Origin: Balaenoptera acutorostrata
Lineage: Eukaryota > Chordata > Mammalia > Artiodactyla > Balaenopteridae
Reading direction: 5' to 3'
Length of the DNA: 64,000 bases
NCBI RefSeq assembly: GCF_949987535.1
Contig: NC_080068.1
Coordinates: 80,439,254-80,503,253 of the forward strand
Shown: piece by piece, positions 45,656-58,319 of the stretch
How the letters are laid out: each line of letters opens with the position of its first letter
Position numbering within the stretch: the stretch's first letter is position 1
The notes under the pieces: generated by a model
The model's input: only the letters and a program-made list of their open reading frames with translations
What the model was told of the DNA's origin: nothing
Database searches by the model: none
Made by a program: the position numbers and the translations under genes

Positions 45656-47090
45656 AAGGACCTAGTTACTTTCTATATTTCCACTTTGCCATTCTTATTC
45701 TGTTGGCTTTTGTGCTCATGCTTGCCACGTTATGGTCTCAGGGAGCTGCCATGGGCTCACATTTTAAATCTATATTCAAAGCAGGAAGAAAGGAAAAAAG
45801 GGAAAGACTACCAATCATGGGCATGCTCTTTTTTAAAGAAAGTAAAATCTTTCACAGAAACACCCCCAGCAAGTTTCTACTTACGTCACATGCCCTCCCT
45901 AAACTCAAGGGGTGAAAGGAAATAATTAACTTTTATATCCTCTTTAACAGAGGCAGGCAAGGGAGAAGGCCTATGCTGGGTCAGCCAACCTATACGATCT
46001 GCTACATCTACTGTACTCATGAACGTTGGCTGTGTGCGAGCTTGTTTGGGAAACGAAAGAGGGTGATGAGTTTCATATTGGAAATTGATCTGGTGTGAGC
46101 AGAAGAGTTCATGGGAAAGTCGGAGGGCATAAAGCCGAGGAGGCTGGAAGGATGCAGCCCTCCAGAATGAGCAGAAGTGATGGTGAGAGCTTTGGGCCTC
46201 CACAGGCTGTGGATTTGAGGAGTGGAGCAATCACAACCATTGTAGCTCATGGCTGATGTCTGGGTTATATTAACCTCTAGTTAATCCCCAATTCCTATTA
46301 ATTATTCTTCCCTAAGGTCTTCAAATTTGCCATTTTCACACATTCCATTCTTCTTTAACTTTACTGCTAATGTCTTCCTTGCCATTCCATCACTGCCTTG
46401 TTTCTCTGCCTTCAGTTTTCCTCCATCTAGTTCAGCCTCATGTACCCTGTTCGTGTCTAGCTGTTGCCCTGTATATACCTAGAAGCTGCAAAATTGCTTT
46501 CAGGGAGAAATAGCGTAATAAATAAATGACTACAAAATGGAATGTGTCGGATGGTGGTAAGAAATTAACAACAGAGTTATTCGTCCTAATGCTGGGATTG
46601 AGGTGTCTCCACTTTTGCTCCTGAGAGCTCACTCCTCCAACACAGAGGTCCTGTGCCTCAATTCTTCAGTTCCTGCCAGAGCAGCGTAGAGTCCCTTTGG
46701 ATTCCCGGGTACAAAGAAGTCCCACATTAAAAAATCCGTGGTGCAAATTCTTTGTAAAGTTCAAATACATAAGTTACATCTCTCCGTAACCAGCAACCGA
46801 AATATAATTGTATTAAAACAAACTTTGAACAATAACCATAAATAGAATGTTTTAGAATAGCATTTGATTATCTTGGGAAAATGCTTAAAATATCTTGCTA
46901 AATGGAGGAAGTGGACTCCAAAACGGCACTATATAATCTGAGTTTTTTTCACATGCAGAGAGCGAGAGGAAGTGGGGTGACATGGCATCATATGTGCATC
47001 TTTGGCACTAAATTTAGAATTTAATCTCCAGTAAGACGTGGCTCCATTATCATATTTAATCCACACAATAAACACCTATTAATATGCATC
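45656..47090. other. Unassigned
   Basis: 45656-45905 may belong to the old element split by the SINE at 45334. 45906-47090 has no repeat or gene I can support. Confidence 0.4.
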
Positions 47091-47105
47091 AAAGTTACAG
47101 TTGCT

Positions 47106-47394
47106 GGGGCTTCCCTGGTGGCGCAGTGGTTGAGAATCCGTCTGCCAATGCAGGGGACACGGGTTCGAGCCCTGGTCCGGGAAGATCCCACAGGCCGCGG
47201 AGCAACTAAGCCCGTGAGCCACAACTACTGAGCCTGCGCGTCTGGAGCCTGTGCTCCGCAACAAGAGAGGCCGCGATAGTGAGAGGCCCGCGCACCGCGA
47301 TGAAGAGTGGCCTCCGCTTGCCGCAGCTAGAGGAAGCCCTCGCACAGAAACGAAGACCCAACACAGCCAAAAATAAATTAATTAAAAAAAAAAA
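47106..47394 (+). mobile_element. CHR SINE, type 1
   Basis: Complete, young-looking copy. A perfect 14-bp duplication aagttacagttgct is at 47092-47105 and 47395-47408. Internal 'gaggccgcgatagtgagaggcccgcg' is diagnostic of type 1. Confidence 0.96.
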
Positions 47395-47408
47395 AAGTTA
47401 CAGTTGCT

Positions 47409-49583
47409 TAATATTAAAACACAACAGATTCAATACCCCCAGCAAGCTGAGCGACTTTAGAATTGTCCACCCTCCTCCCTAGGTTATTTTAAGGTATTGC
47501 TTTTGCTTTTTCTTTCAGTCTAGCTGAGGAGTTCTCAAACTTTCGTATGCATAGCAGCACTTTACAGGGTTGGGAACATTAAACCATGTATACTGTACCT
47601 TATGAGTAATTTGAAGACAGTTCAGGCATAGTTTGCAAGCTTTTTCCCCCTTATTAGCTGACTTTAGAATTAAACCTTGAAGCACTTGCTACTTTACCTT
47701 ATTTACATTTAAAAAAAGATTCAAATAGATATAATGTATGTGAGAAAGTTGATAGCATTTATTTTTGAAAATGGGATTATGAAAAAAACTTTATTCTCAT
47801 CTGTATTGTCTAATTTTTCTACAGTGAAGCCATAGTACTTTTCTAATCAGAAAAAAGTTACTTAAAAATAATCAAATGATAAAAGTTCATTGACAGGGCT
47901 CATTTGACTTTTTTTCCTTCCAAGCACTTCTTGGCAGCTTGAAGGTAGAGCCTGTTACAAAAGCTGCCAGGCAGATTCTAGAAGCTAACCCCACCCTGGG
48001 GTCAGCTTTAGGCCCCAGGGATCTGCGATCTTCGACTTTAAGACAAGCATCTGCAAGGGTCTTACCACGTGGTGATTTCCAATAGGGTGACAGTACAGGG
48101 ATCAGAAAATCCAGCCGTATTTACGGACAAACAAATCAACTCACTAATCAAAATGGGTTACAACTCACTAATCAAGACTACTCCCAGAACACCTTCGCTC
48201 CACCCTTCTCTTTTAGATTATCAGCTTTGTAACTTCTTTATTTGTGTACAGTCCTGGTTTTTGCTAACCACACTATATTGTTGCAGCTACAGAGCTAAGA
48301 ATTCTGAATTTTCCCATGCTTAATTGATTCTTAAGAGAGACTACTTTGTGCAACAGGAGAATTTGTTTTAGATTTCTCATGTTGAGCATTCGATAAGACA
48401 GATTAGTAATGCTGCCTTTTAAAAAGTATGTAGAAACTCATCTAGTTTAGCTGCTGTGTGCTCTTCAGCTGGTATGCAAATGTGTTTTGTGTTCCCAGAA
48501 TTTTTTCCCGGACCTTTAGGGTGTGGAGCCAGGATACCCTTTCTCTGTGTTTCCAAAGTCTTTTCATCTTGGCATATATACTCAAGAACTGCAGGTAATA
48601 TTTTAAAAGGATAAAGAAATATGTATAAATATATATATTGTCCCAAACAAAGCTTTGTTGAGCTAAGTTTTGTTTGAGGTTGAGAAGTCTATTTGTCTAG
48701 TAGGGCAATGAAGATCAATGCACCACCTCGGGGCACTCCCTCCCCAGGAAATTGCTGTGATTTCCAGCCCAGCTTCTTTCTGCCCTTTACCTGTGTCTCA
48801 GCCTAGACAGCTTTGAAAGTCCAGAAGCAGCCATAAAAGAATCTACAAAGGAAGTTTCCAGATGCCATGGAGAAAGGGGACAGAGTAAAAAGCAGGTCAT
48901 TTATTTTTATGTCCTTCTTTGCCTTTGTTTCCCCTCCTGACTTATTCTCCCCATGAGCTGCCACAAAATTGTGGGAGGAGCAAAAGCTCATCACCTTAAA
49001 CCCCAGGATAATCTAGGTATGGAAGGGCTGGTGTACATATGGAAGAGACCAGGAATCTATAGAGTTCATTTATATTAGTGTCTAAATGCATGAGCATCAG
49101 TGCAGAGTTTTGTTTTGTTTTAGTTCAGCCTGACTAGTCCTCCCTTCCTAAGTGATATCACCGCATTTGCATAGTGCAAACTCTTTCTCTGGTCAAGGAC
49201 TTGATTCTCCATTGGTGGGGCCATGGGGGAGACCCAAAGGACAAAGTAGTTCTTGTGGACTCAATAGATAACATTGTAGATGTTAGATGTGTTAGATGCT
49301 TAGTTATGTTAAGTTATCTAAGTATGTTAGATGTGTAGATAACATACTTCAAGTTATAAAAGAAGGTCACGAAGAATAACCCTGCATTCTGCCATGGCTT
49401 GAAACAACCATCCTCCCACACCTGAATCTCCTAATAAGTTTTCTATGAGGCTTTAGTTCATCATTAAGCTTCTGTGGGATATCCTTTGAGAAAGGGTAGA
49501 ATGGAATGTCTCCTCAGGGCAGTTTTCTGTCTTCTGGCAGCAGTAATTGTTTAGTTCACTATTTGTATTCATTCAGGCTCATT
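47409..49583. other. Unassigned; contains a perfect short hairpin at 49320-49349
   Basis: No gene or named repeat in about 2.2 kb. Local structure at 49268-49349: imperfect repeats of 'gttagatgtgtagataac' including a 9-bp perfect inverted repeat. Confidence 0.4.
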
Positions 49584-49601
49584 GATCTTCACATATTTTT
49601 A

Positions 49602-49911
49602 TTTACTTATTTATTTTTAAGTTATTTATTTATTTTTGGCTGCACTGGGTCTTTGTTGCTGCACACGGGCTTTCTCTAGTTGCGGAGTGCAGGCTTCTCA
49701 TTGTGGTGGCTTCCCTTGCTGCGGAGCACGGGCTCTAGGCGCGCGTGCTTCAGTAGTCGTGGCTCGCGGGCTCTAGAGCGCAGGCTCAGTAGTTATGGCG
49801 CATGGGCTTAGTTGCTCTGCAGCATGTGGGATCTTCCCGGACCAGGGCTCAAACCCGTGTTCCCTACATTGGCAGGCGGATTCTTAACCACTGCGCCACC
49901 AGGGAAGTCCC
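49602..49911 (-). mobile_element. CHR SINE, type 2
   Basis: Reverse complement. An 18-bp duplication gatcttcacatattttta is at 49584-49601 and 49912-49929. Head ends caccagggaagtccc. Confidence 0.95.
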
Positions 49912-50311
49912 GATCTTCACATATTTTTAAACGTAAGAAACATTTTCAAATGGAGGTCAGTCACGGCTTTCTTTATAAGCAATATACACCACCATAATTC
50001 TAGCTTTCTGCCATTTAGAATAGTGAGTTATTTAAAATTGTTCTTATGAGCCTGCTCTTCCCTGTCTTGACAGAGCCTGTCATTGCTGCTCACCTCATCT
50101 GGAGGCCAGATGGTGACCAAGAACGTCGAAACCCTGTTATATGGGTCAGTAACTCTCCCTCCTGGGTTGAGGGCATGACTGTCGGCAGCGATTACAGTCC
50201 AACCAACAAATGCACATTTGCCATTGAGCCAAGCATAAGGCTCAACATCGTGGGAGCAGATCAAAAGTTACTGACATGGCATATATTCTCGGGAGGAAGA
50301 GGGGGAGGAAT

Positions 50312-50491
50312 GGGACTTCCCTGGTGGTGCAGTGGATAAGACTACGCGTTCCCAATGCAGGGGGCCCGGGTTCGATCCCTGGTCAGGGAACTCGATCCCA
50401 CATGCATGCCGCAACTAAGACCTGGCACAAACAGATACATAAATAAATACAATTTTAAAAAATAAATAAGAAAAATATTTTTAAAAAAAGA
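50312..50491 (+). mobile_element. Short CHR-related SINE (type 3)
   Basis: Head gggacttccctggtggtgcag, B box 'ggttcgatccctggtcaggg', short tail part 'gccgcaactaagacctggc', A-rich end. A 15-bp duplication aagagggggaggaat is at 50297-50311 and 50492-50506. Confidence 0.92.
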
Positions 50492-50629
50492 AAGAGGGGG
50501 AGGAATTAACATTCAAGAAGTGCTCACCATATATGGCACTGTGCTAGCCATTACAGAAATATGCAAAGAGATACAGGGTATGGCTGCGGCTTCCAGGGAG
50601 CATGCAAGCTAATTGAAGAGTCAAATGCA

Positions 50630-50662
50630 TACACACATGCACATACATACATACATACTCCA
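50630..50662. repeat. (CATA)n microsatellite
   Basis: acacatgcacatacatacat followed by acatactcc; short tetranucleotide run. Confidence 0.8.
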
Positions 50663-50811
50663 ACTTATATCCTTACATCCTCTTTGGAGCAAACAAAACT
50701 CATTTAATCCTCACAACTTAATGAGACTGGTGCTCTTATTATCCCCAGTATACAGCTATGGAAAGTGAAGGAGAGAGGGAGTTAGGCTGATAAACAGTAG
50801 AGCTGGGATTT

Positions 50812-50947
50812 ATTTTTTTAAATCCAGGTTTGGTTTTGTTTTTTTGGCTGCACAGCAGCAGAATCTTAGTTCCCGACCCGGGATGGAACCCGTGCCCCCT
50901 GCTGTGGAAGCGCAGAGTCTTAACCACTGGACCACCAGGGAAGTCCC
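50812..50947 (-). mobile_element. Short CHR-related SINE (type 3)
   Basis: Reverse complement, 136 bp, head ending ccaccagggaagtccc. A duplication tagagctgggattt is at 50798-50811 and 50948-50961. Confidence 0.92.
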
Positions 50948-50961
50948 TAGAGCTGGGATTT

Positions 50962-52365
50962 TAACCCAGGCAGTCTTGCTGTAGTTCTCATGCCATTAAC
51001 CCTGTAGACTACATAACATACAGAAAGTAAGTTATAAAACAAAACTGTAATCAAGTAGCCTTCACTTTCTGGATTCTAGCCTTCTAAAATCAGGAACTGA
51101 TTAGGTATGTGTGTATTAATATGTACTTAGACTGCTCAGAGCCCTCACTAAACATACTTTTTCTATGTGCTATTTGAAATATAGGAGCAAAATATATTTA
51201 GACAATGTGGTGTCCCTTGTTATGCAAAGTAGCTATCTAAACTCTCACTATTCAGTATTAGAAACTGAATCACTTAGGAAGTGATGCTTGTGTAAGAGCC
51301 AAATAATTGGAGTGAATAATGAATGCAATAGGAGAGGTCAGTTGAAGTAAAATCCTCAAGATGAAAGAAAAAGCCAGAATGGCTGAGGCATGCAAGCAAG
51401 GAATAACAACTTGCATTCAGAACAAGAAGATTGGTAAGCCTGCATATGGAGAGGGGCTGGAGATGAATCTAGACAGGAAAGCAAGGGCTAGATTGTCAGG
51501 GCATTGGTTGGACTTCATCCTGTAGGCAATGTTCTGTCACTGGTAATTTTAAGCAATCAAGTGACATGTCAAGTGACATGATCATATTTGTGAATTAAAA
51601 AGATCATTATGGCTTTGGTATTTCAAAAGGCTCAGTGTTAAGTGGCTTCTGCATGCTTGGGAATACTTTGTAGAAGGCATGGTATTTTTGCTGGCAAACT
51701 ACAAAAGCCTAATTGTGGAATTTTTCTGCAATGTAGCTATGCTGATGTCAAAACCATTAGAGAAGCTGTAGTATGAGCAGTATCCTAGTATGGACACATG
51801 CCCAAATATACAGATAATATGTGGTGATCTGTGCAGCATAAAATTACCAGTTGATCCATCCATCTATATAAAATAGTTAAATTGGAAAGCTACATTTTGT
51901 TTGTAAATGGTATAGGCATTATCTACATTTATAAAGGGCTCTGAGTTCTTCACAACAACATGGCAATTTGCTTCTTCAAGGCCAACAGGAGAGTGTCTTC
52001 TGCTGCATTGAATGTCCCTGATGTCTGTCTCTGACTCTAGACTTTTTCCCCCATGGTTTCATCTGATTAGATCAGGCCCATTCAAGATAATCTCCCTTTT
52101 GAATAACTTAAAGTCAACTGATTAGGAAACTTAATTACAGCTGCAAAATTCCTTTTCCTATGCCATACAAAATAATCATGGGAGTGATATCTTACATGGA
52201 ATAACAATCTTGAAGATCATCTTAAAATTCTCCCCACTGTAAGTATCCTTGCAAAAGGATGCTCACCTCTCAGAGGTTACCTTTGGATACCTCTGTTTAC
52301 CTCTGCTAAATGCTTTCCTCATCCTAGACACCAGCAGTCATGGCTACAGATTTGGGACCCTGGTT
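50962..52365. repeat. Mostly unassigned; L2-like block at 51355-51620
   Basis: 51355-51620 ('gccagaatggctgaggcatgc', 'gggctagattgtcagggcattggttggacttcatcctgtaggcaatg', 'agtgacatgatcatattt...aaaagatcattatggct') is typical of ancient L2-class sequence. The rest is not recognised. Confidence 0.45.
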
Positions 52366-52380
52366 TGGAATAGCTGGCTT

Positions 52381-55300
52381 TTTTTTTTCTTTTTTTGTAA
52401 TTATATTAGCACTTTAATATCCATGCTTTTCAAGGTGGAAGTGAAAGGTATTAAATACTTGACACTGTGATTACTTCTTTTTCTTTTATGCTTTCATTTT
52501 ATTTATTTTTTATACAGCAGGTTCTTATTAGTCATCAGTTTTATACACATCAGTGTATACATGTCAATCCCACTCGCCCAATTCATCACATCATCACCCC
52601 CACCGCCCTGCCGCTTTCCCCCCTTGGTGTCCATATGTTTGTTCTCTACGTCTGTGTCTCAATTTCTACCCTGCAAACCGGTTCATCTGTACCATTTTTC
52701 TAGGTTCCACATATATGTGTGGATATATGATATACGATATTTGTTTTTTGCTTTCTGACTTACTTCACTCTGTATGACAGTCTCTAGATCCATCCACATC
52801 TCAACAAATGACCCAATTTTGTTCCTTTTTATGGCTGAGTAATATTCCATTGCATATATGTACCACTTCTTCTTTATCCATTCGTCTGTTGATGGGCATT
52901 TAGGTTGCTTCCATGACCTGGCTATTGTAAATAGTGCTGCAGTGAACATTGGGGTGCATGTGTCTTTTTGAATTATGGTTTTCTCTGGGTATATACCTAG
53001 TAGTGGGTTTGCTGGGTCATATGGTAATTCTATTTTTAGTTTTTTAAGGAACCTTCATACTGTTCTCCATAGCGGCTGTATCAATTTTCATTCCCACCAA
53101 CAGTGCAAGAGGGTTCCCTTTTCTCCACACCCTCTCCAGCATTTGTTGTTTGTACATTTTCTGATGATGCCCATTCTAACTGGTGTGAGGTGATACCTCA
53201 TTGTAGTTTTGATTTGTATTTCTCTAATAATTAGTGATATTGAGCAGTTTTTCATGTGCTTCTTGGCCATCTGTATGTCTTCTTTGGAGAAATGTCTATT
53301 TAGGTCTTCTGCCCATTTTTTGATTGGGTTGTTTGTTTTTTTAATATTGAGCTGCATGAGCTGTTTATATATTTTGGAGATTAATCCTTTGTCCATTGAT
53401 TCGTTTGCAAATATTTTCTCCCATTCTGAAGGTTGTCTTTTCATCTTGTTTATGTTTTCCTTTGCTGTGCAAAAGCTTTGAAGTTTCATTAAGTCCCATT
53501 TGTTTATTTTTGTTTTTATTTCCATTACTCTAGGAGGTGGATCAAAAAAGATCTTGCTGTGAGTTATGTCAAAGAGTGTTCTTCCTATGTTTTCCTCTAA
53601 GAGTTTTATAGTGTCCGGACTTACATTTAGGTCTCTAATCCATTTTGAGTTTATTTTTGTGTATGGCGTTAGGGAGTGTTCTAGTTTCATTCTTTTACAT
53701 GTAGCTGTCCAGTTTTCCCAGCACCACTTATTGAAGAGACTGTCTTTTCTCCATTGTATATCCTTGCCTCCTTTGTCATAGATTAGTTGACCATAGGTGC
53801 GTGGGTTTATTTCTGGGCTTTCTATCTTGTTCCATTGATCTATGTTTCTGTTTTTGTGCCAGTACCATATTGTCTTGATTACTGTAGCTTTGTAGTATAG
53901 TCTGAAGTCAGGGAGTCTGATTCCTCCAGCTCCATTTTTTTCCCTCAAGACTGCTTTGGCTATTTGGGGTCTTTTGTGTCTCCATACAAATTTTAAGATT
54001 TTTTGTTCTAGTTCTGTAAAAAATGCCGTTGGTAATTTGATAGGGATTGCATTGAATCTGTAGACTGCTTTGGGTAGTATAGTCATTTTCACAATATTGA
54101 TTCTTCCAATCCAAGAACATGGTATATCTCTCCATCTGTTTGTATCATCTTTAATTTCTTTCAACAGTGTCTTATAGTTTTCTGCATACAGGTCTTTTGT
54201 CTCCCTAGGTAGGTTTCTTCCTAGGTATTTTATTCTTTTTGTTGCAATGGTAAATGGGAGTGTTTCCTTAATTTATCTTTCAGATTTTTCATCATTAGTG
54301 TATAGGAATGCAAGAGATTTCTGTGCATTAATTTTGTATCCTGCAACTTTACCAAATTCATTGATTAGCTCTAGTAGTTTTCTGGTGGCATCTTTAGGAT
54401 TCTCTATGTATAGTATCATGTCATCTGCAAACAGTGACAGTTTTACCTCTTCTTTTCCAATTTGTATTCCTTTTATTTCTTTTTCTTCTCTGATTGCCAT
54501 GGCTAGGACTTCTAAAACTATGTTGAATAATAGTGGTGAGAGTGGACATCCTTGTCTTGTTCCTGATCTTAGAGGAAATGCTTTCAGTTTTTCACCATTG
54601 AGAATGATGTTTGCTGTGGGTTTGTCATATATGGGTTTATTATGTTGAGGTAGGTTCCCTCTATGCCCACTTTCTGGAGAGTTTTTATCATAAATTGGTG
54701 TTGAATTTTGTCAAAAGCTTTTTCTGCATCTATTGAGATGATCATATGGTTTTTATTCTTCAGTTTGTTAATATGGTGTATCACATTGATTGATTTGCGT
54801 GTATTGAAGAATCCTTGCATCCCTGGGATAAATCCCACTTGATCATGGTGTATGATCCTTTTAATGTGCTGTTGGATTCTGTTTGCTAGTATTTTGTTGA
54901 GGATTTTTGCATCTATATTCATCAGTGATATTGGTCTGTAATTTTCTTTGTTTGTAGTATATTTTTCTGGTTTTGGTATCAGGGTGATGGTGGCCTCATA
55001 GAATGAGTTTAGGAGTGTTCCTTCCTCTGCAATTTTTTGGAAGAGTTTGAGAAGGATGGGTGTTACCTCTTCTCTAAATGTTTGATAGAATTCACCTGTG
55101 AAGCCATCTGGTCCTGGACTTTTGTTTGTTGGAAGACTTTTAATCACAGTTTCAATTTCATGACTTGTGATTGGTCTGTTCATATTTTCTATTTCTTCCT
55201 GGTTCAGTCTTGGAAGTTTATACCTTTCTAAGAATTTGTCCATTTCTTCCAGGTTGTCCATTTTATTGCCATAGAGTTGCTTGTAGTAGTCTCTTAGGAT

Positions 55301-55521
55301 GCTTTGTATTTCTGTGGTGTCTGTTGTAACTTCTTCTTTTTCATTTCTAATTTTATTGCTGTGAGTCCTCTCCCTCTTTTTCTTGATGAGTCTGGCTAAT
55401 GGTTTATCAATTTTGTTTATCTTCTCAAAGAACCAGTTTTTAGTTTTATTGATCTTTGCCATTGTTTTCTTTGTTTCTCTTTCATTTATTTCTGCTCTGA
55501 TCTTTATGATTTCTTTCCTTC
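52381..55521 (-). mobile_element. 5'-truncated L1 with probable 3' transduction
   Basis: 3.14-kb L1 on the minus strand flanked by a 15-16-bp duplication, tggaatagctggctt(t), at 52366-52380 and 55522-55537. The body starts inside ORF2 and runs to the usual cetartiodactyl 3' end (ataagaacctgctgtataaa at about 52530-52510). About 80 further bases (52397-52475) not typical of the L1 end follow, with ATTAAA at 52418-52413 and a poly-A tract 17 bases later. The insertion point (AATT/AAAG in sense orientation) fits L1 endonuclease preference. Confidence 0.9.
52683..55521 (-). pseudogene. L1 ORF2 (reverse transcriptase) pseudogene, partial
   Basis: ORF2p is the L1 endonuclease/reverse transcriptase. 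The endonuclease domain is missing because the element begins just upstream of the RT domain. Fragment 1 (about 55521-54590) includes [15 protein letters not shown] and the AEKAFD motif. Fragment 2 (54500-54276) carries the catalytic FADD at 54431-54420. Fragment 3 (54164-53091) covers the C-terminal part up to [11 protein letters not shown], followed by the last 70 codons near 52949-52686. A frameshift lies near 54590, a stop at 54275-54273, and more breaks after 53091; not functional. Confidence 0.88.
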
Positions 55522-55537
55522 TGGAATAGCTGGCTTT

Positions 55538-56096
55538 AATTTGGTATTTTCTTTTTCTAGTTGTGCAAATAATAAAATGGGCCACTAATGAACACTCTAG
55601 AATACTTTGTCATTATTTGCATTTCCAGGGTTCTTCCCTATGAAAGTGGGTATAAATGGAAACACTTTGAAAATCAGTTGTTGTTTATTTTGGCTGGAGT
55701 GGCAGTGACTGCCATGTGTTAAGCTGCCTCTATTTTCTTTTTCTCCAGGGTATAGAGCCATGTGGACTGGTAACTTCCCTCCTACACAATCCTCCCCTGC
55801 CTCCGTTTCTTGCCATATGGGAAGTTAGAAATCAGAGGTCTCTAATGCCCTGGGGGATGGTAGAGACATAAATTTGAAGGCACCTGAGTCCCGGGTAAAT
55901 GTTTGAGAGTCACACAGGAGGGCTGCCTGACCAGGAACACCTCTATTGAACTATTTCATGAGTGGAAGTAAACTGTTTGTGTCAAGCACTGACACGCTGA
56001 AGCTGATTGTTACAGCAGTGAAACTCCCCTGACTGGTACAGCTGGATTTTATACTGCCTATGGCCACAGAGCACATAACTGACACTTAGATATGTA
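55538..56096. other. Unassigned
   Basis: Sequence resumes here across the L1 duplication. No recognised repeat or gene. Confidence 0.4.
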
Positions 56097-56459
56097 CAGT
56101 AGGCCTTCAGTACCTGAAGGTTCTGCATCTGCAGATCCAACCAACTATAGATCAAAAAATATTTGAAACAAATTTCAGAAAGTTCCAAATAGCAAAGCTT
56201 GAATTTGCCACTGACAACTATTTACATAACATTTACTTTGTACAATTACATTTTATTGTAAAAATACTAAATATTTACACAGCTTTTACATTGTATTAGT
56301 TATTATAAGCAATCTAGAGATGATTTAAAGTACATGGGAGGATGTGTGTAGATTATATGCAAATACTACACCATTTTATATAAGGGAGTTGAGCATCCAT
56401 GGATTTTGATATCTGCAGGGGTCCTAGAACCAATCCCCAGTCCTTAATGAGCGCAGCTG
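56097..56459 (+). mobile_element. Tigger-type (Tc1/mariner) DNA transposon, non-autonomous
   Basis: Starts cagtaggccttcagtacc, ends gagcgcagctg, with TA dinucleotides directly outside both ends (56095-56096, 56460-56461). Internal 'gttccaaatagcaaagcttgaatttgcc', 'aagcaatctagagatgatttaaagtacatgggaggatgtg', 'ataagggagttgagcatccatggatttt' match a Tigger-derived element. 363 bp, no transposase. Confidence 0.85.
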
Positions 56460-56879
56460 TATCATTAATCTATTTGTTGTCATTACTTTTGTTACTTTAT
56501 TTTTTAAACAAAAAACATAATCTATATCTTATCCTATTAGAACCCGAGAAATGTAAGAAAATATTGATATTTATTATATTGGGGGGATTAAACAGTATTC
56601 AATTTCTTTTTTTTTTTTTTTTTTTTGACTAAACAATTGAAGCTTTAGGACAATGTCTGCATTAATCTACTTGTAACAGGAAAATAATTTAACTTTTCTC
56701 CTATTAGTTAAAATGTTCTCTTGAAATTAGTAATTTAGAAATGCAATTGATTTTCCTTTTATTAATCTAATTAATTTATATAAACATTGCTCCAGACTAA
56801 AGCCCAAGTGTATTGAGAGGCTATATAGTGAAAACCAGGAGATAAAGTGGCTGCTTATCAAGTTGCCCCCTACATTTTC

Positions 56880-56984
56880 TTTTCTTTCTTTCTTTCTTCC
56901 TTCCTTTCTTTCTTTTTTTTTGGCCACAGTGTACGGCATTGGGAGCGCAGAGACTTAACCTCTGGACTGTCAGGGAAGTCCCCA
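56880..56984 (-). mobile_element. Short CHR-related SINE (type 3), CTTT-expanded tail
   Basis: Reverse complement, head ending gtcagggaagtcccc, tail grown into (CTTT/CCTT)n at 56878-56915. Duplication cccctacatttt at 56867-56878 and 56986-56997. Confidence 0.88.
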
Positions 56985-56997
56985 GCCCCTACATTTT

Positions 56998-57654
56998 CAA
57001 GTTCACCTTTCTTACCTTTCTTTGTTATGAACAATGATATCATTGCTTAGATGCTTAGATGATGGAATTTAGATGTTTCCAGTAACACACTGTGTGATTT
57101 TAATGACCCTACTGAATGACATTTTGTTTTGTACACTGAATTCAAAGAGTCAATACTATAATTCCAGTTTATTTAATAAGATGTCTTGACATTTAATACA
57201 CAAAAATATTTTGGACACTTAAAGTAACATTTTTATTATTCCATGGACTTTATTGACTGATTTCACTCAAGGTAGAAATATCTCTGGTCTGAGTTAGCCT
57301 ATCCCCACAGGAATGAATTGTTTGAAAAAAGAAGGTAAGAAAAAGCAACAAAAATAATGATATAAACAGTGACTAGAACAGAAAAACTTTTGAATTATGA
57401 TAATTTATGATAATTTAAAGTAAGAAAGGTGACCAAATGTAAGAATAATGAACATAAGGGTAATCAAATAAGGGATATTTGAGCTGGAAGAAAAACAAAA
57501 ATCAATATAGGTAAACATTTTGTAAATTATAGGCTTAAAAAAAGGGAGAATAAGAAAAACCACACCAAAGTGAAAGAGACAAGACATATTAACTGAAGAC
57601 TATAAGCAAGGAGAGAAAAGAATATAAAGAGTACAAAATGTTTAAGAAAAAGGA
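56998..57654. other. AT-rich, unassigned
   Basis: No repeat or gene recognised; A-rich on the plus strand from 57340 onward. Confidence 0.4.
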
Positions 57655-58155
57655 AGAAATCCTGTAATTTGTGACAACATGGATGAGCCTGGAGGGCATT
57701 ATGCTAAGTGAAATAAGCCAGGCAGAAAAAGACAAATACCTCTGGTATCACTTATACGTGGAATCTTAAAAAAAAAAAAATTTTTTTTGAACTCATAGAA
57801 ACAGTAGAATGATGGTTGCTAGGGGTTGGGGGTGGACTAAGTAGGGAGAAGTTGGTAAAAGGGTACAAATTTTCAGCTATAAGATGAATAAGGTCTGAGG
57901 ATCTAATGTATAACACGGTGACTATAGCTGATAACACTGTATTGCATGACTGAAATTTGCTAAGAGAGTAGAACTTAAATGTCCTCACCCACCCCCCACC
58001 AAAAAAAAAAGGTAAACATGTGGAGTGATGGCTGTGTTAATTAACTAGATGGAGGGTTTCGCAATGTATATGTATATCAAATCATCACATTGCACACTTT
58101 AAATATCTTACAATTTTGTCAGTTATACCTCAGTAAAGCTGGGGGAAAAAAGAAG
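57655..58155 (+). repeat. L1M 3' end remnant
   Basis: 'aacatggatgagcctggagggcattatgctaagtgaaataagccaggcag', 'gatggttgctaggggttggg', 'taacactgtattgcatgactgaaatttgctaagagagtag', 'attttgtcagttatacctcagtaaagctggg': ORF2 tail and 3' UTR of an old L1. Confidence 0.85.
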
Positions 58156-58319
58156 GAAAACAAGCTTTAAAATCCCACAGTTCTGACTTCAAATTTCAGT
58201 TCCATGTTCCACTAGACTGTGACCTAATTAATTACTACTCTGAGTTCAAATGCCCCCAACTCTCACATGAAAATAATAATATCTCATAAAATGCCTGCAA
58301 GGCTATGTTAAGCTTTTCC

